Source: Bin87 sp965203985 (lineage in GTDB: Bacteria > Chloroflexota > Dehalococcoidia > Lucifugimonadales > UBA3495). From it: a stretch of DNA of 64,000 nt. This document shows positions 32,176 through 40,722 of this stretch, piece after piece. Position numbers and translations under genes: made by a program. Where the stretch lies: the NCBI GenBank assembly GCA_965203985.1, contig CBDBDS010000003.1, positions 248,001 through 312,000 on the forward strand. Reading direction: 5' to 3'. Each line of letters begins with the position of its first letter. Positions within the stretch are counted from its first letter, which is position 1. The notes below the pieces were generated by a model, which made no database searches, had not been told where the DNA came from, and worked only from the letters and a program-made list of their open reading frames with translations.

Positions 32176-32425
32176 GCAGGCGATTTTGCGGTGACCAGGT
32201 CTCGGAGCGGTTATCAGCCCCACGGCCGGGGGTGTTGCGCTGTGTTTTTTGCTCTCATTGTCCGTGCCCACGGCACGGCGGGCTGTGGCGGGCCCGGTGG
32301 CCGGGCGACTACCCTGAGTAATATGATCAGAGACAGTCTCCCATGAAGCCGTTTAGCGACTTGGATGCTGATCTGGGTGGCCGTATTCGCTTGAGACCTG
32401 GTCGGGGTACGGATTTCTCGCCTGC
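32176..32425 (-). ncRNA. Structured RNA of unknown class, copy 2
   Basis: A 250-nt inverted copy of the element at 11207. On the minus strand it begins with GCAGGCGA (32425-32418) and ends with TCGCCTGC (32183-32176), with the inner stem GACCAGGTCT (32403-32394) / AGACCTGGTC (32202-32193). The core differs from copy 1 at only three of 211 positions. The 22-base 5' flank differs at four positions, and the 3' flank is seven bases shorter and highly diverged, yet the outer stem is preserved. It lies 361 bases upstream of the HMG-CoA-lyase-like gene in the same orientation. Confidence 0.6.
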
Positions 32426-32431
32426 AGAGTC

Positions 32432-32437
32432 AGTATA
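32432..32437 (-). promoter_or_regulatory. -10 box of structured RNA copy 2
   Basis: On the minus strand, TGC-TATACT lies exactly six bases before the first paired base of the RNA, the same spacing as in copy 1. No good -35 is visible, consistent with an extended -10 promoter. Confidence 0.6.
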
Positions 32438-32547
32438 GCACGCGCGTTCTGGACGTTGTTGCGGCACTGTGTCATCGATTTCAACCAAGCGGACCGCCGA
32501 CCCTGGGCTTTTTCAAAGTCCTGGTTGGCGGCCCTTCACCCCGAACC

Positions 32548-32574
32548 GTCATTCTGGCGCTAGCCGGCATTCAG
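32548..32574 (+). repeat. Dispersed palindromic repeat family R2, variant
   Basis: GTCATTCTGGCGCTAGCCGG followed by CATTCAG, a palindrome resembling R2 with a changed loop. A second R2 element follows 25 bases later. Confidence 0.5.
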
Positions 32575-32598
32575 AACATTCCGATCACAAGGACCTCC

Positions 32599-32625
32599 TG
32601 GATTCCCGCTTTCGCGGGAATGACG
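32599..32625 (+). repeat. Dispersed palindromic repeat family R2
   Basis: TGGATTCCCGCTTTCGCGGG followed by AATGACG. It contains the perfect stem ATTCCCGC/GCGGGAAT. Related copies are at 8141, 37819 and 62201. Confidence 0.7.
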
Positions 32626-32712
32626 GATTAACTTTGAAAAGTCCCTGCCGCCGACCAGAGCCCCGCAGCGGCGGCAACTCTGAACGACTCCCGGCTCGCC
32701 GCGTATGGGGAT

Positions 32713-33684
32713 TTAGCGAGGGCCGAGGGCCAGGGAGTAGGCGATCAGTTTGTAAACGAGCTTGGCGGCAGTGTAGGAGTGGGCGGGCAAGCCCAAGTCG
32801 GGCGCGAGTTCGCATACGTCGAACCCGACAACGCGGCGATCCTGGCATACGCGCCGGAGAAAACCGGTCAATTCCAACCAGCGCATGCCGCCCGGCTCAG
32901 GGGTGCCCACCGCGGGCATTTCGGCGGGATCCAGGACATCCAGGTCGATACTGACGTAAACCTCGGAGCGCAGGCCAGAGATTATGTCATCCAAGTCGCT
33001 TTGGCCATGGGGAGGCCAGTAAGCGGTGGGAACGCGGTGGTGGTCAATGTATTGCCGTTCTTCTAGATCCAGCGTGCGCACGCCGACCAGCGAAATCGGG
33101 CAACGCTCGGCGATGCGGCGCGCACCGGAGCCGTGACCCCAACCGGTTCCCTGGTATTCGTCGCGGAGGTCGGCGTGGGCATCCATATAGAGGACAGAGA
33201 GTTCCGGACGCTGATCGAGATGCGCAAAGGCTGACCCGATGCTGGCCGAGTGATCGCCTCCGATGACGCCGGTGAGCTTGCCTGAAGCTTGGGCAGCGTA
33301 GTGAGAAACCGCTGCACAAACGCGCTCCACCATTTGATATGGGTCGCCGACGTGAGGCTCCAGGGGAGGCGTAGTGTGGATGCCGAACTCGGCGACGTCG
33401 ACATCCAGCTCGACATCGTAGTCTTCCAGGGCGGCGGAGGCCGCGATGATAGCAGCGGGTCCGTGGCGAGCGCCGGAGCGGAAGGACGTGGTGCTGTCGA
33501 TGGGGACGGGGATGAGGACGGCCGCCGCGCTATCCAGCGAGGACTGCTCGGGCGGGAGCGCCAGGAAGTTGGTCGGCGTCCAGGGGACGGGCGGGATCTG
33601 CGGGTCAGGCAACGGGGGAGCCGGAGGCGGCGGTTTGGAGAACGGTGCGTTGCCGCTGGGTTTCGCGGGCGCCCTGGTCCGCAT
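32713..33684 (-). CDS. speB: Agmatinase/arginase family ureohydrolase
   Basis: A 323-residue manganese ureohydrolase, probably agmatinase (agmatine to putrescine plus urea) given the adjacent SAM decarboxylase gene. Metal ligands are in GVIGGDHSASIG (His), YMDAHADLRDEYQG (D-A-H-x-D) and VYVSIDLDVLDPAEMPAVGTPEPGGM (S-x-D-x-D-x-x-D-P). SFRSGARHGPAAI is the typical upstream block. The N-terminal 35 residues are Pro-rich and not family-like, but no other start codon is available in that stretch, so the ATG at 33684, inside the end of the preceding gene, is kept. The 80-base overlap with speD suggests coupled translation. Specificity for agmatine over arginine or guanidino acids is inferred. Confidence 0.85.
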   Translation of the reverse strand: MRTRAPAKPSGNAPFSKPPPPAPPLPDPQIPPVPWTPTNFLALPPEQSSLDSAAAVLIPVPIDSTTSFRSGARHGPAAIIAASAALEDYDVELDVDVAEFGIHTTPPLEPHVGDPYQMVERVCAAVSHYAAQASGKLTGVIGGDHSASIGSAFAHLDQRPELSVLYMDAHADLRDEYQGTGWGHGSGARRIAERCPISLVGVRTLDLEERQYIDHHRVPTAYWPPHGQSDLDDIISGLRSEVYVSIDLDVLDPAEMPAVGTPEPGGMRWLELTGFLRRVCQDRRVVGFDVCELAPDLGLPAHSYTAAKLVYKLIAYSLALGPR

Positions 33685-34036
33685 CGAGCCATTCCAGGCC
33701 GCGATCCAGCAACCAAGTTTTCACGCTACGGAGGTCGAACAGCGAACGGGCGTCGGCGAGGGCCTGCTCGTGGTCGAAGGATTTGCAGGAAAAAACATCG
33801 ATGTTGACGTAGTCGCGCTCCGGGAAGGTGTGGACGCTGATATGGCTCTCCGCAATGATCACGAAGCCGGAGATGCCGTTGTCGGAGGGTTTCGGGCCGT
33901 GGTATTCGAGGACTTCCGGCTCGGTGATCCGGGTCATTCCCAATGCGGCCGGGTATTCATGGAGGAAGGATCGCAGGCGGTCGGTGTCCCACATCATGGC
34001 GTGGTCGCCGCCGAAACCGTCAATGATCAAGTGCAT
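33605..34036 (-). CDS. speD: S-adenosylmethionine decarboxylase proenzyme
   Basis: A 143-residue proenzyme that self-cleaves to form a pyruvoyl group and decarboxylates SAM for spermidine synthesis. The processing site is AESHISVHTFPE with cleavage between E63 and S64, the catalytic residues H69 and C84 (FSCKSF) are present, and DYVNIDVFSC is typical of the short bacterial class. About 20 extra C-terminal residues (ETQRQRTVLQTAASGSPVA) overlap the 5' end of the ureohydrolase gene. The gene is preceded by a terminator-like hairpin in its leader, suggesting attenuation. Together with speB it makes a two-gene polyamine unit. Confidence 0.93.
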   Translation of the reverse strand: MHLIIDGFGGDHAMMWDTDRLRSFLHEYPAALGMTRITEPEVLEYHGPKPSDNGISGFVIIAESHISVHTFPERDYVNIDVFSCKSFDHEQALADARSLFDLRSVKTWLLDRGLEWLDADQGARETQRQRTVLQTAASGSPVA

Positions 34037-34056
34037 CCTGCTGCCGAGCCCCCGCC

Positions 34057-34084
34057 GATAAAATAAGCCCCGTAAGGACGGGGC
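34057..34084 (-). terminator. Terminator-like hairpin in the speD leader
   Basis: On the minus strand GCCCCG and CGGGGC pair around a six-base loop and are followed by TTATTTTATC. It lies between a TATGAT -10 box (34118-34123) and the speD start, so it could be an attenuator of the polyamine genes. Confidence 0.55.
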
Positions 34085-34117
34085 CGCGCCGTCTTGTGAA
34101 ATTGCGGCACATAGAAT

Positions 34118-34123
34118 ATCATA
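34118..34123 (-). promoter_or_regulatory. -10 box of speD-speB
   Basis: TATGAT on the minus strand, 82 bases before the speD ATG. No clear -35. Confidence 0.35.
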
Positions 34124-34270
34124 GCCGCCACGCTAATTCAAAGGGTGAAATCCGCAGCCGCAACCCATCGGCGCCGAGGTCGCAAATCCGTTGACCCGGC
34201 GTCGGCGTATGCCAGCCAACCGTGAATTCGGATGAACGCTGGCAAAATGAGCCCAGTGGGCGGAAAGACC

Positions 34271-35284
34271 ATGGCCGTAGACGCTGAAAACCAAGCTGAC
34301 CTGGAGTTGGATCCGGTAACGGAGGAGGCGGACGTCGATGCGATGATCGAAGTCCGCGACCTGACCCATTACTACGGGCCCATGCCGGCGGTGGAGAACG
34401 TGAACTTCACGGTCCGACGGGGAGAGATCCTGGGATTCCTGGGCCCGAACGGGGCAGGGAAGACGACCACGATGCGAATCCTGACCGGGTTCATGCCGCC
34501 GACGCGGGGCACGGTGACGCTGGACGGATTCGACGTCGTGGAGAAATCGTTGGAAGTGCGCAAGCGCGTCGGTTATCTGCCGGAGTCGGTGCCGTTGCAC
34601 ACTGAAATGACGGTGACCAGCTACCTGAAATACATGGGCACGCTGCGGGGCATGAACGGCCGGAGCATCCGCCGTCGGATCGACGACGTGATCGACGTGT
34701 GCCGCCTGGAGGACTACCACAAGACCCTCATCGGGAAGTTGTCCAAAGGTTTCCGGCAACGCGTGGGCATCGCGCAGGCGATTCTGCACGAACCGGAGGT
34801 GCTGGTGCTGGACGAACCCACCATCGGCATCGATCCAATCCAGGTGGTGGAGACCCGCAGCCTGATCCAGGACCTGGGGCGGGAGCAGACGGTGGTGCTG
34901 AGCAGCCACATCCTGCCGGAAGTGAGCATGATCTGCGAGCGGGTTCTGATCATCCACGAGGGGCACATCGTGGCGGCCGACACGCCGAACAACCTGGCGC
35001 AGCACCTGCGCGGCGTGGCCCAGTTGGAGGTTGAAATCGGCGGGCCGCCGGCGGACGTTCTACCCGTGCTGCGGGGTATCGAGGGTACCACCGAGGTGAC
35101 CCACCACCCGCGTCCGGGCGTGAACGCGTACCGGGTGAAATTCCGAGAGGGGCTGGATCTGCGCGACGACATATCGCGCACCGTGGTGAGCAACGGGTGG
35201 AGCCTGCTGAGCATGCAGATGAGCAGCATGAGCCTGGAGGAGATCTTCCTGCGGGTGACGACAGCGGAAGACGACGTAGAGTAG
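34271..35284 (+). CDS. ABC transporter ATPase, GldA-like
   Basis: About 337 residues with one ABC ATPase domain. Walker A is GPNGAGKTTTM, the signature is LSKGFRQRVGIAQA, Walker B is VLVLDEPTIGID, and the switch histidine is in SSHILPEVS. The C-terminal 90 residues form the extension seen in GldA/NodI-like ATPases (LEEIFLRVT). The family core begins at MIEVRDLTHYYG (34343), but the ATG at 34271 has GGAAAG upstream and is kept; the first 24 residues are acidic and unconserved-looking. The gene is followed by a permease, a GldG-like protein and a DUF4340 protein, all closely spaced, forming one export-type ABC system. Confidence 0.88.
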   Translation: MAVDAENQADLELDPVTEEADVDAMIEVRDLTHYYGPMPAVENVNFTVRRGEILGFLGPNGAGKTTTMRILTGFMPPTRGTVTLDGFDVVEKSLEVRKRVGYLPESVPLHTEMTVTSYLKYMGTLRGMNGRSIRRRIDDVIDVCRLEDYHKTLIGKLSKGFRQRVGIAQAILHEPEVLVLDEPTIGIDPIQVVETRSLIQDLGREQTVVLSSHILPEVSMICERVLIIHEGHIVAADTPNNLAQHLRGVAQLEVEIGGPPADVLPVLRGIEGTTEVTHHPRPGVNAYRVKFREGLDLRDDISRTVVSNGWSLLSMQMSSMSLEEIFLRVTTAEDDVE

Positions 35285-35299
35285 CCGGACCGGATAACA

Positions 35300-36013
35300 A
35301 TGCGAACCATCCGCGCGGTGGCGTTCAAGGAAATCCAGATCTACTTCAGCAGCCCCGTGGCGTACATTGTGGCGCTCATCTTCATGGCGCTGAGCGGGTT
35401 CTTTTTCGTCCGTGACCTGGGAAATCCGTTTCCCGAGGCCTCGTTGAGCAATTTCTTCCAGGGGGCGACCTTCCTGTTGATCCCCCTGGCGCCGGCGTTG
35501 ACGATGCGGCTGCTGGCGGAAGAGCAGAAGCTGGGCACGATTGAACTGCTGCTGACGTCGCCGGTGCGGGACTGGGAAGTGATCCTGGGCAAATACCTGG
35601 CGAGCTTCGTGTTCCTGCTTTTCCTGCTGTCCCTGACTTCATATTATGTAATCCTGCTGCTGGTGTTTGCGACACCGGACCCGGGGCCGATCTACTCCGG
35701 ATACATCGGGCTCATTCTCTACGGAATGGCGGCTCTGTCCGTGGGCATCCTGACGTCCACGCTGACCAGCAACCAGATCATCGCCGCGGTGGTGGGCACA
35801 GGGATTTTGGTGGTGCTGTACGCCACGTCGTTTATCGGTGACGTGGTCACCGGGGTTTGGGCGACGGTATTCAACCAACTTGGTTTCACCAGCCATTTCA
35901 ACGACTTTGACCGGGGGATCATCGATTCGACGCACATCGTGTACTTTGTCACGGTGACCGCGTTGTTCCTGTTCCTCTCAATACGCGCGCTGGAGTCGCG
36001 GCGCTGGAGGTAG
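35300..36013 (+). CDS. ABC-2 type permease, GldF-like
   Basis: A 237-residue membrane protein with six helices. RAVAFKEIQIYFSSPVAYIVALIFMALSGFFF gives the first helix after the amphipathic start, and RLLAEEQKLGTIELLLTSPVRDWEVILGKYLAS is the signature coupling segment of ABC-2 permeases of the gliding type. The last helix is HIVYFVTVTALFLFLSIRALESRRWR. It partners the ATPase 15 bases upstream; the GldG-like gene begins one base after its stop. In Bacteroidetes such proteins serve gliding motility, but in Chloroflexota the function is unknown. Confidence 0.88.
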   Translation: MRTIRAVAFKEIQIYFSSPVAYIVALIFMALSGFFFVRDLGNPFPEASLSNFFQGATFLLIPLAPALTMRLLAEEQKLGTIELLLTSPVRDWEVILGKYLASFVFLLFLLSLTSYYVILLLVFATPDPGPIYSGYIGLILYGMAALSVGILTSTLTSNQIIAAVVGTGILVVLYATSFIGDVVTGVWATVFNQLGFTSHFNDFDRGIIDSTHIVYFVTVTALFLFLSIRALESRRWR

Positions 36014-36014
36014 T

Positions 36015-37808
36015 ATGAGCCAACAGCGCATTGGCGACGGGCCCCGAGATTGGCGCCGGCGCAGGGGACGAGACCGCCAGGCGGAAGCCGGTGACGGCGG
36101 CGGTTCCGTCGACCAGCCGGAGGCGTTGCAGGAACAGTCGCGCACGCTGTTTTCCTTCATAGAGCCGGCGTTCGACCTGATCGCGATTTTCTACGCGCCG
36201 ATACTCATTGCCGGCGTGATCGGCCTGATAGTTGGCGCGGTGCTGCTGGCGTTCATCGGTTCCCTGAAGCTGTACGGCGGGATCGTCATCGGCATCGGGG
36301 CGGTGTTGATCCTGCTGGTAGGGCTGTCGTATTTCAGCCAGGTGCTGGCGGCGTTTTTCAGCCGGACGGGGCGGTATGGCGTCAACACGGTGATTATGAC
36401 CGCCGCGTTTTTCGGGCTGGTGGCGCTGGTCAATTACGTGGCATTCGAAAACCACGTGAGGTCCGATACCACGGCGACCAACCAGTTTTCCCTGGCGCAA
36501 CGCTCCCGTGACCTGCTGGACGGGCTGGACCGCCCGATCAGCGTCACGGCCTATTACCCAGACCAGATACCCAGCATCGAGATGCTGACCAGGCAGGGCA
36601 AGGTGGAAACCACGCTGAGCGAGTTTGCGCGGCGGAGCAGTAATTTCACTTACCAGTTCATTGACCCGCAAAAGGAGGCCGACCTGGCCCGGAGCCAGGG
36701 AGTCACGGCATACGAGACGCTGGCGGTTTCAGCGGTCGGAACGGACATTATCGACCTGGTTCAGCCCACTGATGAGGTTTACAGTCGGCTGGAACAAGAT
36801 TTGTACACGGCGCTGCTGGTCGCCACCGAAACGCAGCGTAAGAAGGTGTATTTCCTGAGCGGGCACGGAGAGCGCGACGTCACCCGCCAGGCCGAGGACG
36901 GCTACCTCAAGATCCGCGAGGGACTCGAGGTGGACAACTACCAGGTGGAAACACTGCCCTGGGCACCGGTTGATGAAGACGTGGCCGTGCCCGACGACGC
37001 GGCGCTGCTGGTGATCGCCGGTCCCACCGGCGAGTTGCCGGCGGCGCACCTGAACGCGCTGAATTACTACATGGCCGGCCGATATCCCGACGGCGAACCG
37101 CGGCGAGAGGCGGCCCGGATCATCTTCCTGGCCGAGCCGGACACGCACGATACCTTCCGGGCCTTCCTGGCATTCTGGGGCGTGATCGTAACCAACAGCT
37201 ACATACGGGACGTTGAGGGATCCCAGCCCAACGCGCCGCGGACGCTGCGGGTCGGCATCTATAACCCGGATGCGCCGCCGGAGATCGTTGCGCCCCGAGG
37301 GCGGCCGCTGAACGTGGCTTTCATGCCCGGTACGGCCGCCATCGAACCGATACTGGAAGAAACAAACACGCGGTTGCCGCGCCCGATTGCGGCGACTACC
37401 CCGTCGGCTCGGCTGATCGACGACATTGAGCGCGTGGATCCGGTGGATGAAGACCCGCAGCGGGTTTATTTCCCGGCCATGTACATGGACGTCATCGCGC
37501 CGGTGGGCGCAGCGGCGCCGACGAGCCGGCCGCCGGACAACCAGATCGCCAGCATGGTTGTGTTCGGTGACTCGGATTTCGTCTCTAACCGCAACGTGGA
37601 CCGTGGCTCGAGTGCGGCCCTGTTCCTGAACTCGGCGAACTACCTGATGGGCGACTTTTCGCTGGTGTCCATCCGGGACCGTGAGTTCGTCTACCGGGAG
37701 TGGAACCTGGACGAGAACGAGTTCAACTTCGTGCGCTTCTCGACGTGGCTGCTATTGCCCGGACTGATGGGCATCATGGCGGTCATGGTCTGGTGGGTCC
37801 GCCGCTAG
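36015..37808 (+). CDS. GldG-like ABC-system membrane protein
   Basis: A 597-residue protein. It has a hydrophilic start, then four membrane helices at about 45-145 (LIAIFYAPILIAGVIGLIVG, YGGIVIGIGAVLILLVGLSY, VNTVIMTAAFFGLVALVNYV). A long periplasmic GldG/IFT52-like region follows (LLDGLDRPISVTAYYPDQIP; YFLSGHGERDVTRQAEDGYL; LLVIAGPTGELPAAHLNALN), and one C-terminal helix (WLLLPGLMGIMAVMVWWVRR). VFGDSDFVSNRNVDRGSSAALFLNSANYLMGD near the end is characteristic. It lies between the permease and the DUF4340 protein, completing an ABC system of the Gld type with unknown cargo. Confidence 0.87.
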   Translation: MSQQRIGDGPRDWRRRRGRDRQAEAGDGGGSVDQPEALQEQSRTLFSFIEPAFDLIAIFYAPILIAGVIGLIVGAVLLAFIGSLKLYGGIVIGIGAVLILLVGLSYFSQVLAAFFSRTGRYGVNTVIMTAAFFGLVALVNYVAFENHVRSDTTATNQFSLAQRSRDLLDGLDRPISVTAYYPDQIPSIEMLTRQGKVETTLSEFARRSSNFTYQFIDPQKEADLARSQGVTAYETLAVSAVGTDIIDLVQPTDEVYSRLEQDLYTALLVATETQRKKVYFLSGHGERDVTRQAEDGYLKIREGLEVDNYQVETLPWAPVDEDVAVPDDAALLVIAGPTGELPAAHLNALNYYMAGRYPDGEPRREAARIIFLAEPDTHDTFRAFLAFWGVIVTNSYIRDVEGSQPNAPRTLRVGIYNPDAPPEIVAPRGRPLNVAFMPGTAAIEPILEETNTRLPRPIAATTPSARLIDDIERVDPVDEDPQRVYFPAMYMDVIAPVGAAAPTSRPPDNQIASMVVFGDSDFVSNRNVDRGSSAALFLNSANYLMGDFSLVSIRDREFVYREWNLDENEFNFVRFSTWLLLPGLMGIMAVMVWWVRR

Positions 37809-37818
37809 AGTAAGGTCC

Positions 37819-37844
37819 CTGGATTCCGGCTTTCGCCGGAATGA
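37819..37844 (+). repeat. Dispersed palindromic repeat family R2
   Basis: TGGATTCCGGCTTTCGCCGG followed by AATGAC, with the perfect stem ATTCCGGC/GCCGGAAT. A half copy (GCCGGGATGACGGGAC) follows at about 37880. It sits inside the Gld-type operon. Confidence 0.7.
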
Positions 37845-37903
37845 CACAAAAGAGAGCGCTGGAATGATGGAACAGTACGCCGGGATGACGGGACACAGTT
37901 GAG

Positions 37904-39016
37904 ATGAACATCCGGTTGACCATCCTGCTGGTGTTCGTGCTGGCGCTTTTTGGAGCGCTGGCGCTTTGGTTCAAGCCCTGGGAGCAGGATGCCCCACGAG
38001 AGGAGGAGCCGTGGGCGTGGCGGATCGACGACGACGCCATCGTGCGCGTTGAGGTGACCCACCGGGGTCAGGCGGGCGGTTCCATCGAGTGTTCCGACAA
38101 GACCTTCCCGCTCACGGGCGAAGTACAAACCGTGGATTACGACAAAGACCTCGGACGGGGCAAATGGTTCATCGTGGAGGGCGACCAGCGTGAGGAGGTG
38201 TACCAGCAGAGGTGGTCAGGAACGCCTCTGCTATTGAGCGGCCCCAGGGTCAACCGCGTTCTGGGCACGACAATTGAAAACCCGGCGCAATATGGGCTTG
38301 ACCCTCCGGAAACGGTAATCGTCATAACCGAGGAAACCGGGTTGTCGTACGAGTTCTGGCTGGGCAACCTCACACCCGACGAAGGCTACAGCTACATGCG
38401 ATTGGTGGGCGACCCCCAGTTGCTGACAGTGCCGGAAGTGTGGGGGCGGGTGGTCAACTGCCTGGCGGTGAGTCCGCCGGTCATCCCACCGCCGATAGAA
38501 TTAGGGTATTTTTACGAGGAAGAGTTCCGGGACATCCAGGAATTGCAGATCACCCACGACGGCGTGACGGCGACCTACGCTCGGGAGCCGGGCGTGCGCA
38601 CCTGGCACGTCACCATCGGAGACGACCGGCAGGCAGTTGTGGAGCCTGAGTGGTGGCTTTCGCAGTTGCAGTGGTTTGGTCAACCGGGCAAGCCCGGCGG
38701 GCCGGACACGCCCGGCGGATGGCACGTTGATGAAGAAGGGGCAAGAGATCCGCAATACGGGCTGCAGCCGGCGGACACGACGGTGCGGATCAAGACGCAC
38801 GAAAAGATGCACGAATTCTACATCGGCGGCGGGCATATAGAGGTGGATCAGGACGGCCAGCCTTTCCTGGACGACGCCGGCAACACGCAAGTGCTGGTGC
38901 ATTACGCCGGGCTGCCCGACGATCCGATCGTGTACGTGGTCAACCGCGTGCGTGCGGAACGGACCTTCTGCCTGGTTGAGGATCCCCCAATAGAAAGACC
39001 ATACAACTGCCCATAG
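37904..39016 (+). CDS. DUF4340 domain-containing protein
   Basis: A 370-residue protein with one N-terminal membrane anchor (LTILLVFVLALFGALALWF) and a large extracytoplasmic part. It contains the repeated pattern of DUF4340 proteins: IVRVEVTHRGQAGGSIECSDKTFPL, YGLDPPETVIVITEETGLSYEFWLGNLTPDEGYSYMRL and a second round at YGLQPADTTVRIKTHEKMHEFYIGG. Such proteins regularly follow GldA/F/G genes. The ribosome site is weak (GAG just before the ATG). The gene is separated from the GldG-like gene by an R2 repeat, which could affect mRNA stability. The role is unknown. Confidence 0.82.
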   Translation: MNIRLTILLVFVLALFGALALWFKPWEQDAPREEEPWAWRIDDDAIVRVEVTHRGQAGGSIECSDKTFPLTGEVQTVDYDKDLGRGKWFIVEGDQREEVYQQRWSGTPLLLSGPRVNRVLGTTIENPAQYGLDPPETVIVITEETGLSYEFWLGNLTPDEGYSYMRLVGDPQLLTVPEVWGRVVNCLAVSPPVIPPPIELGYFYEEEFRDIQELQITHDGVTATYAREPGVRTWHVTIGDDRQAVVEPEWWLSQLQWFGQPGKPGGPDTPGGWHVDEEGARDPQYGLQPADTTVRIKTHEKMHEFYIGGGHIEVDQDGQPFLDDAGNTQVLVHYAGLPDDPIVYVVNRVRAERTFCLVEDPPIERPYNCP

Positions 39017-39038
39017 CCGGGTCGGTGAGGAGGGCATT

Positions 39039-40274
39039 TTGAAGGCAGAGATTATCTCCGTCGGCACGGAGTTGCTGATGGGCGAGTTGACGGATACGAA
39101 CGCGAGTTGGATTGCCGGTCGGCTGCCGGCCCTGGGGATCCAGTTGCAGTGGGTCAGCATCATCGGCGACGACTTGCCCAGACTCACCGAGGCGTTTGTG
39201 CAGGGGTGGCAGCGCTCGGACATCATCTTCACCACCGGAGGCCTGGGGCCGACCCAGGACGATTTGACGCGGGAGGCCGTAGCGGCGGCGCTGGGCGAAA
39301 CGCCCGTGGTGCAGGAGCCGGAGCTAGAGAACTTGAGGCAGTGGTTCCGAAATCGCGGGCAGGACATGCCGGCCCACAACGTCAAGCAGGCGTACCTGAT
39401 ACCGTCGGCGGAGTTCATCACGAACCGCAACGGAACGGCGCCCGGATGGTGGGCGCAACGGGACGGCAAGCACATAGTCTGCATGCCCGGACCGCCGGGC
39501 GAAAACCGCGCCATGTGGCAGGACGAAATCGATGCCAGGTTGAAGGAACTCGTCGACACCGAGGTTACCATCACGCGCAACATCAAGACGCTGGGGTTGG
39601 GCGAGGCATCGGTGGACGAGATAATGGACGAGTATTTCGGACTGGAGAACCCGTATCTTGGGATCTATTCCAAGGCCGACGGGATCCACCTGCGGATCAT
39701 CGCCAGGGCCGCGGATGAGGCGGCGGCGCGGGAGATGATTGCGCCCATCGAAGACGCCATCCACGACCGGCTGGCGCCGTACGTCTGGGGCTACGACGAC
39801 GAAACCCCGGAGTTGTCCGTGGGCGCGGCGTTGGTGTCCCGTGGGATGACGCTGGCGACCATGGAATCGGTCAGCGGCGGTTTCCTGGCCAACACGATAA
39901 CGGAGGCGCCGGACAGCAACCAGTGGTATCGGGGCGGCAATGTGGCGTACACAATCGACGCGATGGTCGCGTCGGGCGTCGATTCCGGCATTCTAGAGAC
40001 CCACGGGGTCGTGAGCCAAGAGACCGCCAACGCCATGGCCCAGGTCGCTCAATCCGCGACGGCCGCCGATTTTGGGATCGGGATGACCGGCGTGCTGGGT
40101 CCCCAGGAACTGGAAGGGCACCGGCCCGGGACGATTCACATCGCGATCGCCCACGGCGGCGACGTGCGGGAATTTCCGCTGCGCACGCCGCCGCGCCGGC
40201 TTGTGATCAAGCGGCGGTCGTGCAACACGGCGCTGACGGAACTGCGGAAGCTGATAACGGAAGTGGCTTCGTAA
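39039..40274 (+). CDS. cinA: CinA-like protein
   Basis: A 411-residue protein with an N-terminal MoCF/COG1058 domain and a C-terminal CinA domain. AEIISVGTELLMGELTDTNASWIAGRLPALGI and IIFTTGGLGPTQDDLTREAVA are the CinA N-terminal signatures; MPGPPGENRAMW follows. The C-terminal domain starts at LSVGAALVSRGMTLATMESVSGG and contains GVVSQETANAMAQVA and GMTGVLGPQELEGHRPGTIHIAI, as in nicotinamide-nucleotide amidases. The usual GESCTGG motif is replaced by MESVSGGF, which may alter deamidase activity. The TTG at 39039 follows GAGGAGGG. CinA functions in NAD recycling and DNA-uptake-related stress. Confidence 0.88.
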   Translation: MKAEIISVGTELLMGELTDTNASWIAGRLPALGIQLQWVSIIGDDLPRLTEAFVQGWQRSDIIFTTGGLGPTQDDLTREAVAAALGETPVVQEPELENLRQWFRNRGQDMPAHNVKQAYLIPSAEFITNRNGTAPGWWAQRDGKHIVCMPGPPGENRAMWQDEIDARLKELVDTEVTITRNIKTLGLGEASVDEIMDEYFGLENPYLGIYSKADGIHLRIIARAADEAAAREMIAPIEDAIHDRLAPYVWGYDDETPELSVGAALVSRGMTLATMESVSGGFLANTITEAPDSNQWYRGGNVAYTIDAMVASGVDSGILETHGVVSQETANAMAQVAQSATAADFGIGMTGVLGPQELEGHRPGTIHIAIAHGGDVREFPLRTPPRRLVIKRRSCNTALTELRKLITEVAS

Positions 40275-40301
40275 TGACAGGGACTCGGTCCCGATGGTAC
40301 G

Positions 40302-40694
40302 ATGCAATTGGATGACGTGAGGTGGTTGCGCCGCCATGCCATGGTCACGCCTTTCGGAGCGGCTGTGGCCACGTGCCTTCTGTCGGCCCTGATCGGGGGA
40401 GGACCATGGTTATTTTGGCAAGATCTTGAGACAGTAAAGTCAATGGCCGGCGTAGGCACCATCGCTTACGGTATGGCTGCCGTACTGGGCGAAGGGGGAA
40501 TTAAGTTGGTGTTCTGGGCAATTGATGAACGCAGAAAGAAACTGACGGCGCGGGAAATTGACACGTTGACCGACGTTCGAGAGCAACTACAGAAGGAGCA
40601 GGACGCCGCCGGAGTCGCTGTGGTGGACGATATGATTGAGGACCGGCGGCGCAATCCGCTGCGGATAGGAATCCGGCGGCGACGCAGGCAGTAG
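40302..40694 (+). CDS. Small membrane protein with cytoplasmic coiled-coil tail
   Basis: A 130-residue protein with two membrane helices, about residues 15-36 (TPFGAAVATCLLSALIGGGPW) and 50-72 (GVGTIAYGMAAVLGEGGIKL), then a charged helical tail (DERRKKLTAREIDTLTDVRE onward) ending in a basic run RRRRRQ. No family is recognised. It is followed by a strong terminator. It is one of several unrelated small membrane proteins lying at the edges of operons in this window. Confidence 0.6.
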   Translation: MQLDDVRWLRRHAMVTPFGAAVATCLLSALIGGGPWLFWQDLETVKSMAGVGTIAYGMAAVLGEGGIKLVFWAIDERRKKLTAREIDTLTDVREQLQKEQDAAGVAVVDDMIEDRRRNPLRIGIRRRRRQ

Positions 40695-40722
40695 GCGAGA
40701 CCTATCCCACAAAGAAAGGCTT

